A stretch of 44,826 bases of DNA. It comes from Flammeovirga sp. EKP202. Lineage in GTDB: Bacteria > Bacteroidota > Bacteroidia > Cytophagales > Flammeovirgaceae. The notes below the pieces were generated by a model that was not told the origin of the DNA, did not search any database, and was given only the letters and a program-made list of their open reading frames with translations. The translations under genes were made by a program, and so were the position numbers. Each line of letters begins with the position of its first letter. Within the stretch, counting starts at the first letter, position 1. The stretch spans positions 1 to 44,826 of the forward strand of contig NZ_JACVVP010000060.1 in NCBI RefSeq assembly GCF_014534745.1, read 5' to 3'. Shown here piece after piece: positions 10,780-22,452 of the stretch.

Positions 10780-11166
10780 CATTGTAAATTAAGTTTCTGT
10801 CAACTTTCAATCGCCCTTTCTACGAGCATTTATAGGATATACTTTCAAACTTCCTCTTCTTCTAAAACCTTTGTCTTTTGACATGTAATCAGACAATCAT
10901 TTAGTAGTATCTCCCTCGGCCTTGAAGTGAAAAGCGTTCAGAATTCCATGTATTGAGCCGTTAAAAATGATTTTGCTGTTTGAGTGCATCGAGTTTAAAA
11001 TCATTTAGGCGAGAGCAATGGAATTTAGCTTTTGACTTCTAAGCCTTGAACTTTTTGCTTCTTTTTGTTTCAAGACAAAAACGAAGAGTAAAGAAGCTTG
11101 AAAGTTGACCTTATAAATGCTTGCAGAAAGGTCGATTAAAAGTTGAAGATAATTTAGTTTACAATG
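10780..11166. repeat. Long nested inverted repeat between susD and the FG-GAP gene
   Basis: The left arm (10780 to about 10876) and the right arm (about 11070 to 11166) are reverse complements of one another at roughly three bases in four over about 97 bp, starting with CATTGTAAA and ending with TTTACAATG. Between them lies a second palindrome (10918-11045), and the right arm contains a compact hairpin at 11058-11086 (stem CTTC-TTTTTGT with ACAAAAA-C-GAAG, loop TTCAAG). The element fills most of the 494-bp gap after susD. It has no convincing ORF. It could end the susCD transcript, be a mobile non-coding element, or both. Confidence 0.75.
10918..11166 (+). repeat. Dispersed structured repeat, family A, copy 1
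   Basis: This stretch matches 40593-40823 along its length in the same orientation, beginning with GGCCTTGAAG. It folds through nested complementary blocks: GAAGT 10924-10928 with ACTTC 11035-11039, AAAAGC 10930-10935 with GCTTTT 11028-11033, AATTCCAT 10942-10949 with ATGGAATT 11019-11026, and AAATGATTTT 10965-10974 with AAAATCATTT 10997-11006. Both copies preserve this layout. It is intergenic in both places and codes for no protein that I can see. Confidence 0.8.
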
Positions 11167-11175
11167 TAATAAGTA

Positions 11176-12876
11176 TTAATACATATAATTTTGCTGCAAA
11201 GCTCCTTTAGAGATGGTAATCTCATCTTGAGGAATAGGAAACCAATAATGTTCAACAGAAAATGATTTTGCACCCATATTATCTGCTTGTTTTGTCATAT
11301 CATATGTTCCTGTCGCTTCATCATAAGTAACTTTTCTTGCAGGTCTGTTTTCAATATCATTGGCAATCAACCATCTTCTTACATCATAATATCTATGTTC
11401 TTCAAAAGACAGTTCTACTCTCCTTTCATTTCTGATTCTTTCTCTCATCGAATCTTGCGTTAAGCCATTTGGTAAGTTTGGCATATTTGCTCTAGCTCTT
11501 ACAGTATTTACAGCATTATAAACACTAGCATCTGGTCCAAATGCCTCATTTTGAGCTTCCGCATAATTCAAGAGTATTTCAGCATATCGCATATATCTCC
11601 ATGGAGATTGACGCCCTTGTGTCCACCAATCCGTTACACTTTCGTCTACAAATTTACGTAAGAAGTAACCCGTTCTTGATTGGTTTTGGTTAGGACCTGC
11701 ATCAACATTGATATCCAAAGGTGCTCCTCTATACTCAAGACCATGGTAAATAACTGACCCATAGAATCGTGGATCTCTACCTTCATATGGATTATTAGGG
11801 TCATAACCTGAACCTGCGTCAGTAATTGGCAGGCCTGTATCTTGCATTTCAAAATCATCTACAAAATTCTGCATTGGACCATTACCGGCCCATCCACCTC
11901 TACTTTTGGGCGTGTTCATTATTTCCATTCCACTAAAAGTAGTTGATACTGAGTTATAATCTCTGTAGAAAATATCCTCTCTCGTATCAGGGTCACTGAT
12001 GAATAGTAATCTGTAGTTTTCAGAAGGATCATCACTAAGATCATCTACCAATGTAAACCCTAAGTTCATCACTGCTTTTGCCGCATCAGCAGCTTCCTGC
12101 CAAGTTCTTGTTGATCCACCATTTAAACCGTCGTTGGCTTGAGCCCCTGTTTGTGTATACAATGGACTTGCCGCATACAATAAAGTTCTAGAGATATACC
12201 CTAATGCTGCTTCTGACGTGGCTCTTCCTGTTTGTTGTACAGTTCTATCTGGAAGATCTGTAGCCGCAGCTTCCAACTCACTAATAATATAATCTACTGT
12301 TTCGTTAATAGTTGATCTATTATAAAGGTCTGAGAAATCATCATCTAAAGTAGTAATACGGTCCCCAATCAATACTGCACCACCAAAGCTTCTTAGTAAT
12401 TCAAAATACCTTACAGCTCTAATAAACCTTACTTCTGCCATCAGCTCTTTAATTTTTTGATCGCTCAAATCAAGATTTGGGATTCTTGTCAACGCATCAT
12501 TACATTCTCTGATACCTACATAGTTTCGTCCCCAAGCCGAACTGGTGAATCCAAAGTTACCCGGACTAAGTTGACCTGTTTGTACCAAATAAGTTTGATC
12601 ATCGTTAGAATATACCGTCTCATCGGCTATTGATGAAAACATGGCCCAGTGATGACCTCTTGTTAAGCCTTGTGAACCTTCTCCTTTTGAGGGTTCCTTA
12701 TCAGCCAACTTTATACTTGTGTATAAGTTTAGAATATAAGTTTCTGCAATTGCAGGATCTCCCCAAATCACGTCTTCTGTTAAATCCGTGGAAGGAGTCT
12801 GTAGAAAGTTATCATTACATGACCACGCAAAGATGGTAGTCATCATGCATATTGCTATATAGAATTTATTAGTCAT
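11176..12876 (-). CDS. SusD/RagB-family outer-membrane glycan-binding lipoprotein (PUL 1)
   Basis: 566-residue SusD-like surface lipoprotein that acts as the lid of the SusC transporter and binds the incoming oligosaccharide. The reading frame is open back to 12933, but that start would overlap susC by 53 bp and add 19 residues without signal character. The ATG at 12874-12876 gives a clean SPII signal with lipobox FAWSC (C20) and starts 4 bp after the susC stop, so I chose it. The helical TPR-like core and the typical C-terminal blocks are present: RYAEILLNYAEAQNEA, RRVELSFEEHRYYDVRRW and FPIPQDEI near the end. It is co-transcribed with the susC gene just upstream. Ligand specificity cannot be read from the sequence. 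Confidence 0.93.
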   Translation of the reverse strand: MTNKFYIAICMMTTIFAWSCNDNFLQTPSTDLTEDVIWGDPAIAETYILNLYTSIKLADKEPSKGEGSQGLTRGHHWAMFSSIADETVYSNDDQTYLVQTGQLSPGNFGFTSSAWGRNYVGIRECNDALTRIPNLDLSDQKIKELMAEVRFIRAVRYFELLRSFGGAVLIGDRITTLDDDFSDLYNRSTINETVDYIISELEAAATDLPDRTVQQTGRATSEAALGYISRTLLYAASPLYTQTGAQANDGLNGGSTRTWQEAADAAKAVMNLGFTLVDDLSDDPSENYRLLFISDPDTREDIFYRDYNSVSTTFSGMEIMNTPKSRGGWAGNGPMQNFVDDFEMQDTGLPITDAGSGYDPNNPYEGRDPRFYGSVIYHGLEYRGAPLDINVDAGPNQNQSRTGYFLRKFVDESVTDWWTQGRQSPWRYMRYAEILLNYAEAQNEAFGPDASVYNAVNTVRARANMPNLPNGLTQDSMRERIRNERRVELSFEEHRYYDVRRWLIANDIENRPARKVTYDEATGTYDMTKQADNMGAKSFSVEHYWFPIPQDEITISKGALQQNYMY

Positions 12877-12880
12877 AATC

Positions 12881-15800
12881 TTAGAAGGAAATTGTGGTAC
12901 CGATGTTGTAAATTTTGTGTTGAGGATATCCATGGCCTTGAGTATTTGTTACCTCTGGATCAAAATCATCTGATGAAGTGAAAGTTGCTAGGTTCAATGC
13001 ATTAACATAAATTCTTGCCGACTTTAATCTCACTCTATTTAGGACTTGCGTAGGGATATTATATCCAAGCTCTATATTTTTGATTCTCAAGAATGCTGTA
13101 TTTGTCAACCAAAACGTATTTCTTGTAGCATTACCACCACTTAACGAAGATGATGTTCTTGAAACTGCTCTAGGATAAGAACCTTGAGTATTGGATGGAG
13201 AATATCTGTTATCAGCCCAAGTCTTCGTTAAGTTACCAATTGATCCAGATTCAGGTAAGAAGTATTGCTGAGTACCTCCTTGGCCTTGTAATAAGAAATT
13301 AAAATCAAAACCTTTCCACTTTACACCACCTGTAATACCATAAACTAGACGTGGAATATTGGTCTTATCGGCTCTCACCTGATCATTAGGAGTGATTTCA
13401 CCGTCACCATCTACATCAGCATACATCAAGTCACCTAATTGGTTACCCGGCAATGAAGGGTTGTTTTCTAAATCTTCAGGTGTTCTGAAAATACCGATCG
13501 ATTGATAATACAACTGTGCCCCTAAAGGTTTACCTTCTACCTTTTTGTAATCAATAGTCTCTGGATCGTTAAGACTGATCACTTTATTTTTAGCATAAGT
13601 TGCATTACCGCTTATAAAGAAATCAACATTATTTATAGTCTTATTGTAAGTCAACTGTACTTCAAAACCTTCATTTAAAGTCTCTCCTGAGTTGGTTTGA
13701 GGAATGATAGCCGGTGTATTATCATTTGGATTATTGGTCGCTCCCCATTCGTTTACAATACCTGAAACCCAAGGATAATCATTTGGCGTAATCAATAAAC
13801 CGTTTCTTCTTTCCGAGAAGTAAGAGGCCTCCAATGAGATATTTTTGAATACTGTTAGCTCAAGGCCAATATCTAGTTTTTGAGATTCCTCCCAAGTAAT
13901 TTCCGAGTTAGCGATTTGAGCCGGTACATACCTTGTTCTTGAAAAACCATCCGTAACATATCCTGCTCCAATGTTTTGATACCTGTTTAAGAATTGAAAA
14001 TCAGGAATTCTATCGTTACCAATAATACCATAAGAAGCTCTCAACTTTAAGTTATTGATGGCGTCTACATTAAAGAAAGGTTCCTCCGAAATTCTCCAAC
14101 CTCCTGAAACATTCCAGAATAATCCATACTCATTTCCTTTAGGGAATTTTGAAGAACCATCATACCTTAATTGTGCTTCAAATAAATACTTCGATTCGTA
14201 ATCATAAGTCACTCTACCAAAATAGTTTCTACGTGTCTCTACAAAACTATTTCCTCCGTTTGTTGCATATACAGCATCGTTCTCATCAATACCTACTGGT
14301 CCTTGATCCAATTCTTCTACCACATCAGTAGCAAAACCTCTTCTAAAAGCAGTAAGATAATTTGTTTCGAATTTACTTTGCTCATAAGCCGCAAAAGCAG
14401 TGACATAGTGTTTTCCAAATTGTTTATTGAAATGTAATGCTGCATGGTATGTTGCTAAATCTTCATTTTCTTGTCTTTGTCTCAATTGAGGATCCATAAC
14501 ACTATTTCCAACTTGGTTGAAATCTGACAATACATAATTTGAAGGTAAATTTCTAGGACTTACAGGAGTATAGGTAACAAATGGCTTTTGAAAAACCTTT
14601 GTTTCCTTTGTTGAGTAATCTAATGCCGCAAACGCTTTTACAGATAAGAATTCTGCAAATGGTAATTTGTAATCTAAATTAAAAACAGTATTGACTGTTC
14701 TCTTAGGTTGAGTGTTAGTACCTGCAATGTCTGTCACTAATGCTAATGGGTTGTTAGCTGCCCCTTCTGCATCAACACCGTAACCACCTGGGAAATAATT
14801 AGGATCGCCAGGAGTTCCGTTTGCAGGATAATAAGCCACTTCTGTTGGCTTACCTCTATATGCTTCTCTGAAAATGTTTCCAGCAGAAGCCGTTGGATAT
14901 AGCCCTTCCTCATTTCTAACGTTGATGTTTGCTCCTAATTTTAGATTGTCTGTTAGTTTCACATCAACGTTTGTTCTCACATTCGTTTGAGCATATTCAG
15001 TTATACCCTTATTGTAAATGCTTTCTTGTTTTCTGTTACCAAATGCCAGGTAATACTGTACCTTAGGTCCTCCACCGTTTAATGACAAACTTAGTTGATG
15101 TTGAGTAGATAAAGGCGTAATCACTTCATCTAACCAATTTGTGTTAGGGTAGTTCAATGGATCAGAACCATTTGCAAACTTATCTAATTCCTCTGCAGAA
15201 TAGACTTGATTCATTCCTCCATCAGGATTTGCATAATATTGAATCTCATTCAGAATCGTTGCATATTGTTGAGAGTTTGCCATTTTTGGAATTCTTGTTG
15301 CCTGTATAAAACCTTGGTTATACGAGAATGTAACAGAAGGAGGACTCACAACCCCTTTTTTAGTCGTAACGATAATTACACCGTTCGCTGCTCTTGAACC
15401 ATAAATAGACGCTGATGCATCCTTTAAGACTGAAATGCTCTCAATGTTATTAGGATCTAAACGATCTAAACCACCTAATTGACTGGCTACGCCATCGACA
15501 ACAATCAATGGACTGTTATCACCATTTGAGCTTTTACCTCTGATAAGTAGCTGAGTACCATCAAAACCAGGTTCTCCCGATGCTGTAGTTCCCATTACAC
15601 CTGATAATCTACCTGTCAATGAGTTTGTTAAGTTAGCTTGTGGACTCTTTACAAGATCTTCTCCCTTGGTCGTTGAAACAGAACTTACTAAAGTTTCCTT
15701 TTTCTGTGTACCATAACCAACGACAACTACTTCATCCAAAGCTTCCATATCTGGACTTAGTGTGATGTCAATAGAAGTTCTTCCATTCACAAGAACCTCT

Positions 15801-16051
15801 TGTGTTATATACCCTAAGTAAGAGTATACTAAAGTAGCCTGGGGGTCTATATCTACCAAAGAGTATCTACCATCCATATCTGTAACGGTTCCTTTAGTTG
15901 ATCCTTTTACCAGTACATACGCTCCTGGTAATCCGTCTGCCATATCGGAAGTCTTAATAGTACCACTCACAGTGATACCTTCTTGAGCTACAGCGACTGT
16001 CGAGTACAGACTGAATAGCAAGCTAAAGAGAATACAATACAGTTTTTTCAT
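12881..16051 (-). CDS. SusC/RagA-family TonB-dependent glycan transporter (PUL 1)
   Basis: 1056-residue outer-membrane TonB-dependent transporter importing oligosaccharides in complex with the SusD-like protein encoded next. Signal peptide about 1-22, carboxypeptidase-regulatory-like domain about 25-105, the SusC-type TonB box region EEVVVVGYGTQKK-like at about 108-120 (here DEVVVVGYGTQKK), plug domain about 120-235 (LIVVDGVAS, VLKDASASIYGSRAANGVI), then a 22-strand barrel ending in an aromatic residue (TTISF). It is the first gene of PUL 1. The long gap upstream of it (16052-16439) should hold the PUL promoter. Confidence 0.95.
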   Translation of the reverse strand: MKKLYCILFSLLFSLYSTVAVAQEGITVSGTIKTSDMADGLPGAYVLVKGSTKGTVTDMDGRYSLVDIDPQATLVYSYLGYITQEVLVNGRTSIDITLSPDMEALDEVVVVGYGTQKKETLVSSVSTTKGEDLVKSPQANLTNSLTGRLSGVMGTTASGEPGFDGTQLLIRGKSSNGDNSPLIVVDGVASQLGGLDRLDPNNIESISVLKDASASIYGSRAANGVIIVTTKKGVVSPPSVTFSYNQGFIQATRIPKMANSQQYATILNEIQYYANPDGGMNQVYSAEELDKFANGSDPLNYPNTNWLDEVITPLSTQHQLSLSLNGGGPKVQYYLAFGNRKQESIYNKGITEYAQTNVRTNVDVKLTDNLKLGANINVRNEEGLYPTASAGNIFREAYRGKPTEVAYYPANGTPGDPNYFPGGYGVDAEGAANNPLALVTDIAGTNTQPKRTVNTVFNLDYKLPFAEFLSVKAFAALDYSTKETKVFQKPFVTYTPVSPRNLPSNYVLSDFNQVGNSVMDPQLRQRQENEDLATYHAALHFNKQFGKHYVTAFAAYEQSKFETNYLTAFRRGFATDVVEELDQGPVGIDENDAVYATNGGNSFVETRRNYFGRVTYDYESKYLFEAQLRYDGSSKFPKGNEYGLFWNVSGGWRISEEPFFNVDAINNLKLRASYGIIGNDRIPDFQFLNRYQNIGAGYVTDGFSRTRYVPAQIANSEITWEESQKLDIGLELTVFKNISLEASYFSERRNGLLITPNDYPWVSGIVNEWGATNNPNDNTPAIIPQTNSGETLNEGFEVQLTYNKTINNVDFFISGNATYAKNKVISLNDPETIDYKKVEGKPLGAQLYYQSIGIFRTPEDLENNPSLPGNQLGDLMYADVDGDGEITPNDQVRADKTNIPRLVYGITGGVKWKGFDFNFLLQGQGGTQQYFLPESGSIGNLTKTWADNRYSPSNTQGSYPRAVSRTSSSLSGGNATRNTFWLTNTAFLRIKNIELGYNIPTQVLNRVRLKSARIYVNALNLATFTSSDDFDPEVTNTQGHGYPQHKIYNIGTTISF

Positions 16052-16439
16052 AATGTAATTGTAAGTTAATAATTCAAAAAATTTTCATTCTGTTTTATAA
16101 AACATTTGCAAATTAGACCATGAGAGTGGTTTCAATGAGGGTTTTATGAATCAAATTGAGGGGGTCCATTATTCCACTATTACAAAATTAATGTATTTAA
16201 TACACTTTTAACATTTATTTGTATTATTTACTTATAATCTGTAGACTTTTAAAAGATTTTCACTTCTATTATTACAACATTATTAGCACTGTACTCTTAT
16301 CAGAAAATAACGTAAAACTTGTGTTCAACTTTGCTTTACAAAATAAAAAAATGATACCTCAGTCTAAAAACATGAAATATCACTTAAAAAAATGGTCATC
16401 GATCTTAATGACCAATATTTGATGGGGTGAACGCTATGA
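16052..16439. other. Intergenic region upstream of PUL 1 susC
   Basis: This AT-rich 388-bp gap separates the susC start from the sulfatase remnant. Apart from the tentative promoter at 16183-16213 I see no ORF with coding character and no repeat. An HTCS-type AraC activator site would be expected here but I cannot recognise one by eye. Confidence 0.5.
16183..16213 (-). promoter_or_regulatory. Possible Bacteroidota sigma-A promoter for PUL 1 susC
   Basis: On the minus strand TAATTTTG (16190-16183) matches the Bacteroidota -7 element TAnnTTTG exactly. Nineteen bases upstream lies TGTT (16213-16210), a weak match to the -33 element TTTG at the expected spacing. This would leave a leader of roughly 125 nt before the susC ATG at 16051. 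The -33 match is poor, so the call is tentative. Confidence 0.3.
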
Positions 16440-16937
16440 TTAATACATTTTCATCACATTCAAATCTTTACTAATGTACTCATTATACTTCTCAATATTC
16501 TCCGTTGAAATTGGTTGAGCATCAAATTGATCAAGGTTATATTTTTTCACTTCTTTCCTCAACTCTTTAATAAGCTTATTTTTAACCTTTGAATAACTGG
16601 CATCAAAATATAAATTATGAAGTTCATTAGGATCGTTTTCTAAATCATATAATTCTGAATTCTTATCATTATCATAAACAAGTTTCAACTTTTCTGTTCT
16701 TAGCATACGAAAACGACCTGCTAAAGCAACTGGATTCGCTTCCCATGGAACTCCTTTGGAAAATTGGAAAGGTCTTTCAGGAAAACTCGGTACTTGTTTT
16801 TCTAAATCTTCAAATGAATGAATATTATTTCCAGGAAGGCCATATTCGGCAATTACATTTTTTCTTAAATGCTTTTCATTCCGATCCGTTAAATAATCTA
16901 CAAAGCTTATACCTTCAACTTGTGATGGATATCTATA
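16440..16937 (-). pseudogene. Sulfatase, C-terminal remnant (5' truncated)
   Basis: The frame ending at 16440 encodes the C-terminal part of a type I (formylglycine) sulfatase: RTEKLKLVYD, ELYDLENDPNELHNLY and a lysine-rich terminal helix. An ATG-initiated ORF covers only 16706-16440, but the same frame stays open and sulfatase-like upstream to about 16930 (PSQVEGISFVDYL, then NVIAEYGLPG and PWEANPVALAGRFRML). About 165 residues remain of the usual 450-550. The catalytic N-terminal part with the C/S-x-P-x-R motif is absent. At about 16930-16942 the sequence switches to an HTCS gene fragment on the other strand. The gene is dead; it shows that a sulfated glycan was once processed here. Confidence 0.85.
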
Positions 16938-16941
16938 TCTA

Positions 16942-17457
16942 CAAAGTCTAAAATTGGGTGCCGATGATTATATTAAGAAACCATTCAATGCTCAAATCTT
17001 AAAGACAAAAATCAACAATTGTTTCGAGAAAAGAGATAAGCTCAAAAAGTATTATAGTAACGAGTTTATCGTTTCCATTCCAGAAGAAGACCTTAAAGAT
17101 GAAAATGAAGAATTCTTGTATGAATTACAGCGTATCATTGAAGAAAATATCATTGATTCTGATTTAATATAAAAACAAATAGAAGAAAGTTTCCCAATGA
17201 GTCAGTCAACCTTCTACAGGAAATTAAAAGCACTCACCAGTTTAACAATTACTACATACATCAGAAATATTCGAATTAAAAAATCGAGCTACTTATTATT
17301 GAAAACCAATAAAAGTATCTCTGATATCGCATATCAAGTGGGGTATAATGATTTGAAATACTTCAGAACGAGTTTTAAGAAAGTGCATCATATTTCCTCT
17401 TCTGAATATCGAGCTAAAAACAAAGAAGTGTCATTAAATAGCGGTGAAGCTTCTTAA
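16942..17457 (+). pseudogene. HTCS regulator, receiver-AraC remnant with in-frame stop
   Basis: The plus-strand frame opens inside a receiver domain (KLGADDYIKKPF, whose first K of KPF is the conserved lysine motif), runs through the linker helix, meets TAA at 17170-17172, and continues in the same frame into a well-preserved AraC HTH (FPMSQSTFYRKLKALT, SISDIAYQVGYND, YFRTSFKK) to the stop at 17455-17457. The sensor, kinase and most of the receiver are missing because of the junction near 16930-16942. The stop needs only one codon change, and the flanking residues still align with intact HTCS proteins, so the nonsense change may be more recent than the deletion, or simply neutral decay. No functional product is likely. 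Confidence 0.88.
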
Positions 17458-17464
17458 TGACACT
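17427..17464 (-). terminator. Terminator of the PUL 2 operon (after GH30)
   Basis: Perfect 11-bp arms AGTGTCATTAA (17427-17437) and TTAATGACACT (17454-17464) face each other, with an inner GAAGCTTC palindrome at 17446-17453. On the minus strand the stem is followed by the T-rich TCTTTGTTTTTAG. It lies 14 nt past the GH30 stop and overlaps the 3' end of the HTCS remnant, so it may serve both directions. Confidence 0.75.
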
Positions 17465-17477
17465 CCTGAAGATGAGA

Positions 17478-19052
17478 TTATCTGGAAATCACATATGTTG
17501 TTACAGATTGAGGAGCAACAACGACCTCTTCTCCTACTTCCTGATTTCCAATATACTTTAAGTTTTCAGCTTTTGAAGTTCTATACATCTTCATTTGGTT
17601 TCCAGTCAATTGACCATCAAAATCCAACTGAATGGTATATTCGTAGTTATTGTAATTTACTAAGACTAAAACGATCTCATCGTTGTTGGCATAAGCCGAA
17701 GCCATAATTCTCTTTTGAGTAAAAGGATCATCATTAGCTCTTCCAAATAATTGATTCGTATGAACTCTAGTCATTCCTTTTTTAATGAATCGGCTATAAT
17801 TACCTAATGCATAGAGCATTTTTGAAGTCTGATAACCACCATCAACCTCAGACTTATCAATGTAAATTAAACCGTCTTTATAATTGTAAGGGCTGATTGC
17901 AATCCACCATTGCCATGAAGATGCATTCGCTTCTGTTAAATCATAGTGTAGTACTTTTGCAAGATAAAGCCCCATATCAATACTCAAATCTTTACCATTT
18001 CCTACAATTCCCTCTTCATTATCACCCATAATGCAATATTCTGACATATTGTATTTTAATGTTGGATCAACCTCTTGTATTTTATTCCAAAGTGCTTTTC
18101 GCATTGGTGCTAACTTTGAAGGTTCAGTTGTCCAATAACTATGACCCGCTACGTAATCAGACATGTTCTTCAATTCACCAACAGCATTATTACCATTACC
18201 ATAAAACTCTTGAATTTGATTATCTTTTCCTGGTCTGTTTGTATTACTCTTGTACAAATAATCCAATTGGCCGGCTTCAGTTAATTCAATTTTTGTAGAA
18301 AGCCCCTTATCAGTAATTTTCTGGTCTAAAATTCTGACCAATTGAGCCATTTCTGTATTTGTAAATGGGCAACCTTCCTGTCCTGAACTTTGATCCCAAT
18401 CCCATTGTGTTTCATTGACTGGACTAATATCATTTAATTTGATACCATCATTGGCTTCAAGGTTTTTTGCTACTTCAGTTAAGAATTCCGCAAAATCTTC
18501 AAACTTATCTGGTGACAAATTAGTCTGGCGTGCAGAAGATGTATTTGCTTTTCCATTTTTGGTCATTTGAACTGGAGCACTGTTCGAAAAACCAATAAAT
18601 TTCTCAACACCACGTTGTTTTGCCGCTTGTAAAAACCAACGTTGACCAGATTGCTTCGTCCAATCATAAGTTCCATCGTTTTGTAAAAAGCCCTCTGTTC
18701 TTCTCCAAGGATCATGAATGTTACTTGCTGTTCCTTGTGCTTTCGAACCTGCACCAATATTGAAACGCCAAATATTTAGACCAATTCCTTCAGGGTCTCC
18801 ATTTTCACCCAATTGTTGAGAAAATAATAAATCCGCAATCTCATTTTTCACTTTCTCATTTCCCCAGTTGCCCACATATTGTGTAGACCACGCATCTGAT
18901 GCACCAAACCCCTCCATTACTTGATATTGTTGGGAAAGATCAATGGTCAAGACTGTATCTTTCAATGTGGTATCTTCATTTCCTGTGGTCTGCTCTTCGT
19001 TGCAAGATGTTGTTGCAAAAGCAATCAATAATACTATTGAAATCCATTTCAT
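17478..19052 (-). CDS. Glycoside hydrolase family 30, lipoprotein (endo-beta-1,6-galactanase-like)
   Basis: 524-residue retaining endo-type glycosidase. SPII signal with lipobox ATTSC puts lipidated C17 at the outer membrane or periplasm. A (beta/alpha)8 barrel with GH30 features follows: EGFGASDAW (47-55), LNIWRFNIGAGS (92-103), SPVNETQWDW with acid/base E214, and NMSEY with nucleophile E338; a small beta-sandwich (about 430-524) closes the protein. The WRFNIGAGS and SNSAP patterns resemble proteins annotated as endo-beta-1,6-galactanases, but beta-1,6-glucanase or another beta-glycan activity is possible. It is the last gene of PUL 2, 78 bp after the LacZ-type GH2, with a hairpin between them and a terminator behind it. 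Confidence 0.85.
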   Translation of the reverse strand: MKWISIVLLIAFATTSCNEEQTTGNEDTTLKDTVLTIDLSQQYQVMEGFGASDAWSTQYVGNWGNEKVKNEIADLLFSQQLGENGDPEGIGLNIWRFNIGAGSKAQGTASNIHDPWRRTEGFLQNDGTYDWTKQSGQRWFLQAAKQRGVEKFIGFSNSAPVQMTKNGKANTSSARQTNLSPDKFEDFAEFLTEVAKNLEANDGIKLNDISPVNETQWDWDQSSGQEGCPFTNTEMAQLVRILDQKITDKGLSTKIELTEAGQLDYLYKSNTNRPGKDNQIQEFYGNGNNAVGELKNMSDYVAGHSYWTTEPSKLAPMRKALWNKIQEVDPTLKYNMSEYCIMGDNEEGIVGNGKDLSIDMGLYLAKVLHYDLTEANASSWQWWIAISPYNYKDGLIYIDKSEVDGGYQTSKMLYALGNYSRFIKKGMTRVHTNQLFGRANDDPFTQKRIMASAYANNDEIVLVLVNYNNYEYTIQLDFDGQLTGNQMKMYRTSKAENLKYIGNQEVGEEVVVAPQSVTTYVISR

Positions 19053-19092
19053 AATGGTATGTAATTATGCTGTTAGTAATTCTATTAATGCT

Positions 19093-19124
19093 TGACATTG
19101 TGCTTTGATGGAGGCACAACGTCA
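19093..19124 (-). promoter_or_regulatory. Intercistronic hairpin GH2-GH30
   Basis: Arms 19093-19103 and 19114-19124 pair over 11 positions with a 10-nt loop. The single A-C mismatch on the plus strand is a G-U pair in the minus-strand transcript, so the RNA stem is complete. No U-tract follows. It likely acts as a stabilising or attenuating element between the two enzyme genes. Confidence 0.5.
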
Positions 19125-19130
19125 TTAAAT

Positions 19131-22307
<3,177 letters not shown>

Positions 22308-22377
22308 TCAAAACAGATGTACTACTATTTCGATAAGTACATTTTTAGATGGGTTTTCAGCTATAAAAGGATAGATC

Positions 22378-22434
22378 AGAGTAATGAGTAAGTGTTAATT
22401 CATTGTATATACCATTTTCCTTACCCATCACTCT
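22378..22434 (-). promoter_or_regulatory. Intercistronic hairpin susD-GH2
   Basis: Arms 22378-22392 and 22420-22434 form a 15-bp stem around a 27-nt loop. Two positions that are A-C mismatches on the plus strand become G-U pairs in the minus-strand RNA, so the stem is complete only in the transcribed molecule. It starts 19 nt past the susD stop. No U-tract follows, which fits a processing or differential-stability element separating the transporter genes from the enzyme genes. Confidence 0.65.
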
Positions 22435-22452
22435 TCACTTATCCCTTATTCA

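Noticed and set aside
10696-10881. 61-codon plus-strand frame in the susD downstream gap
   Set aside because: It lies across the left arm of the long inverted repeat; nothing conserved is seen, and the DNA structure explains the region.
16219-16422. 67-codon plus-strand frame in the gap upstream of susC
   Set aside because: Low-complexity AT-driven translation without any family likeness; the region is better explained as the PUL 1 control region.
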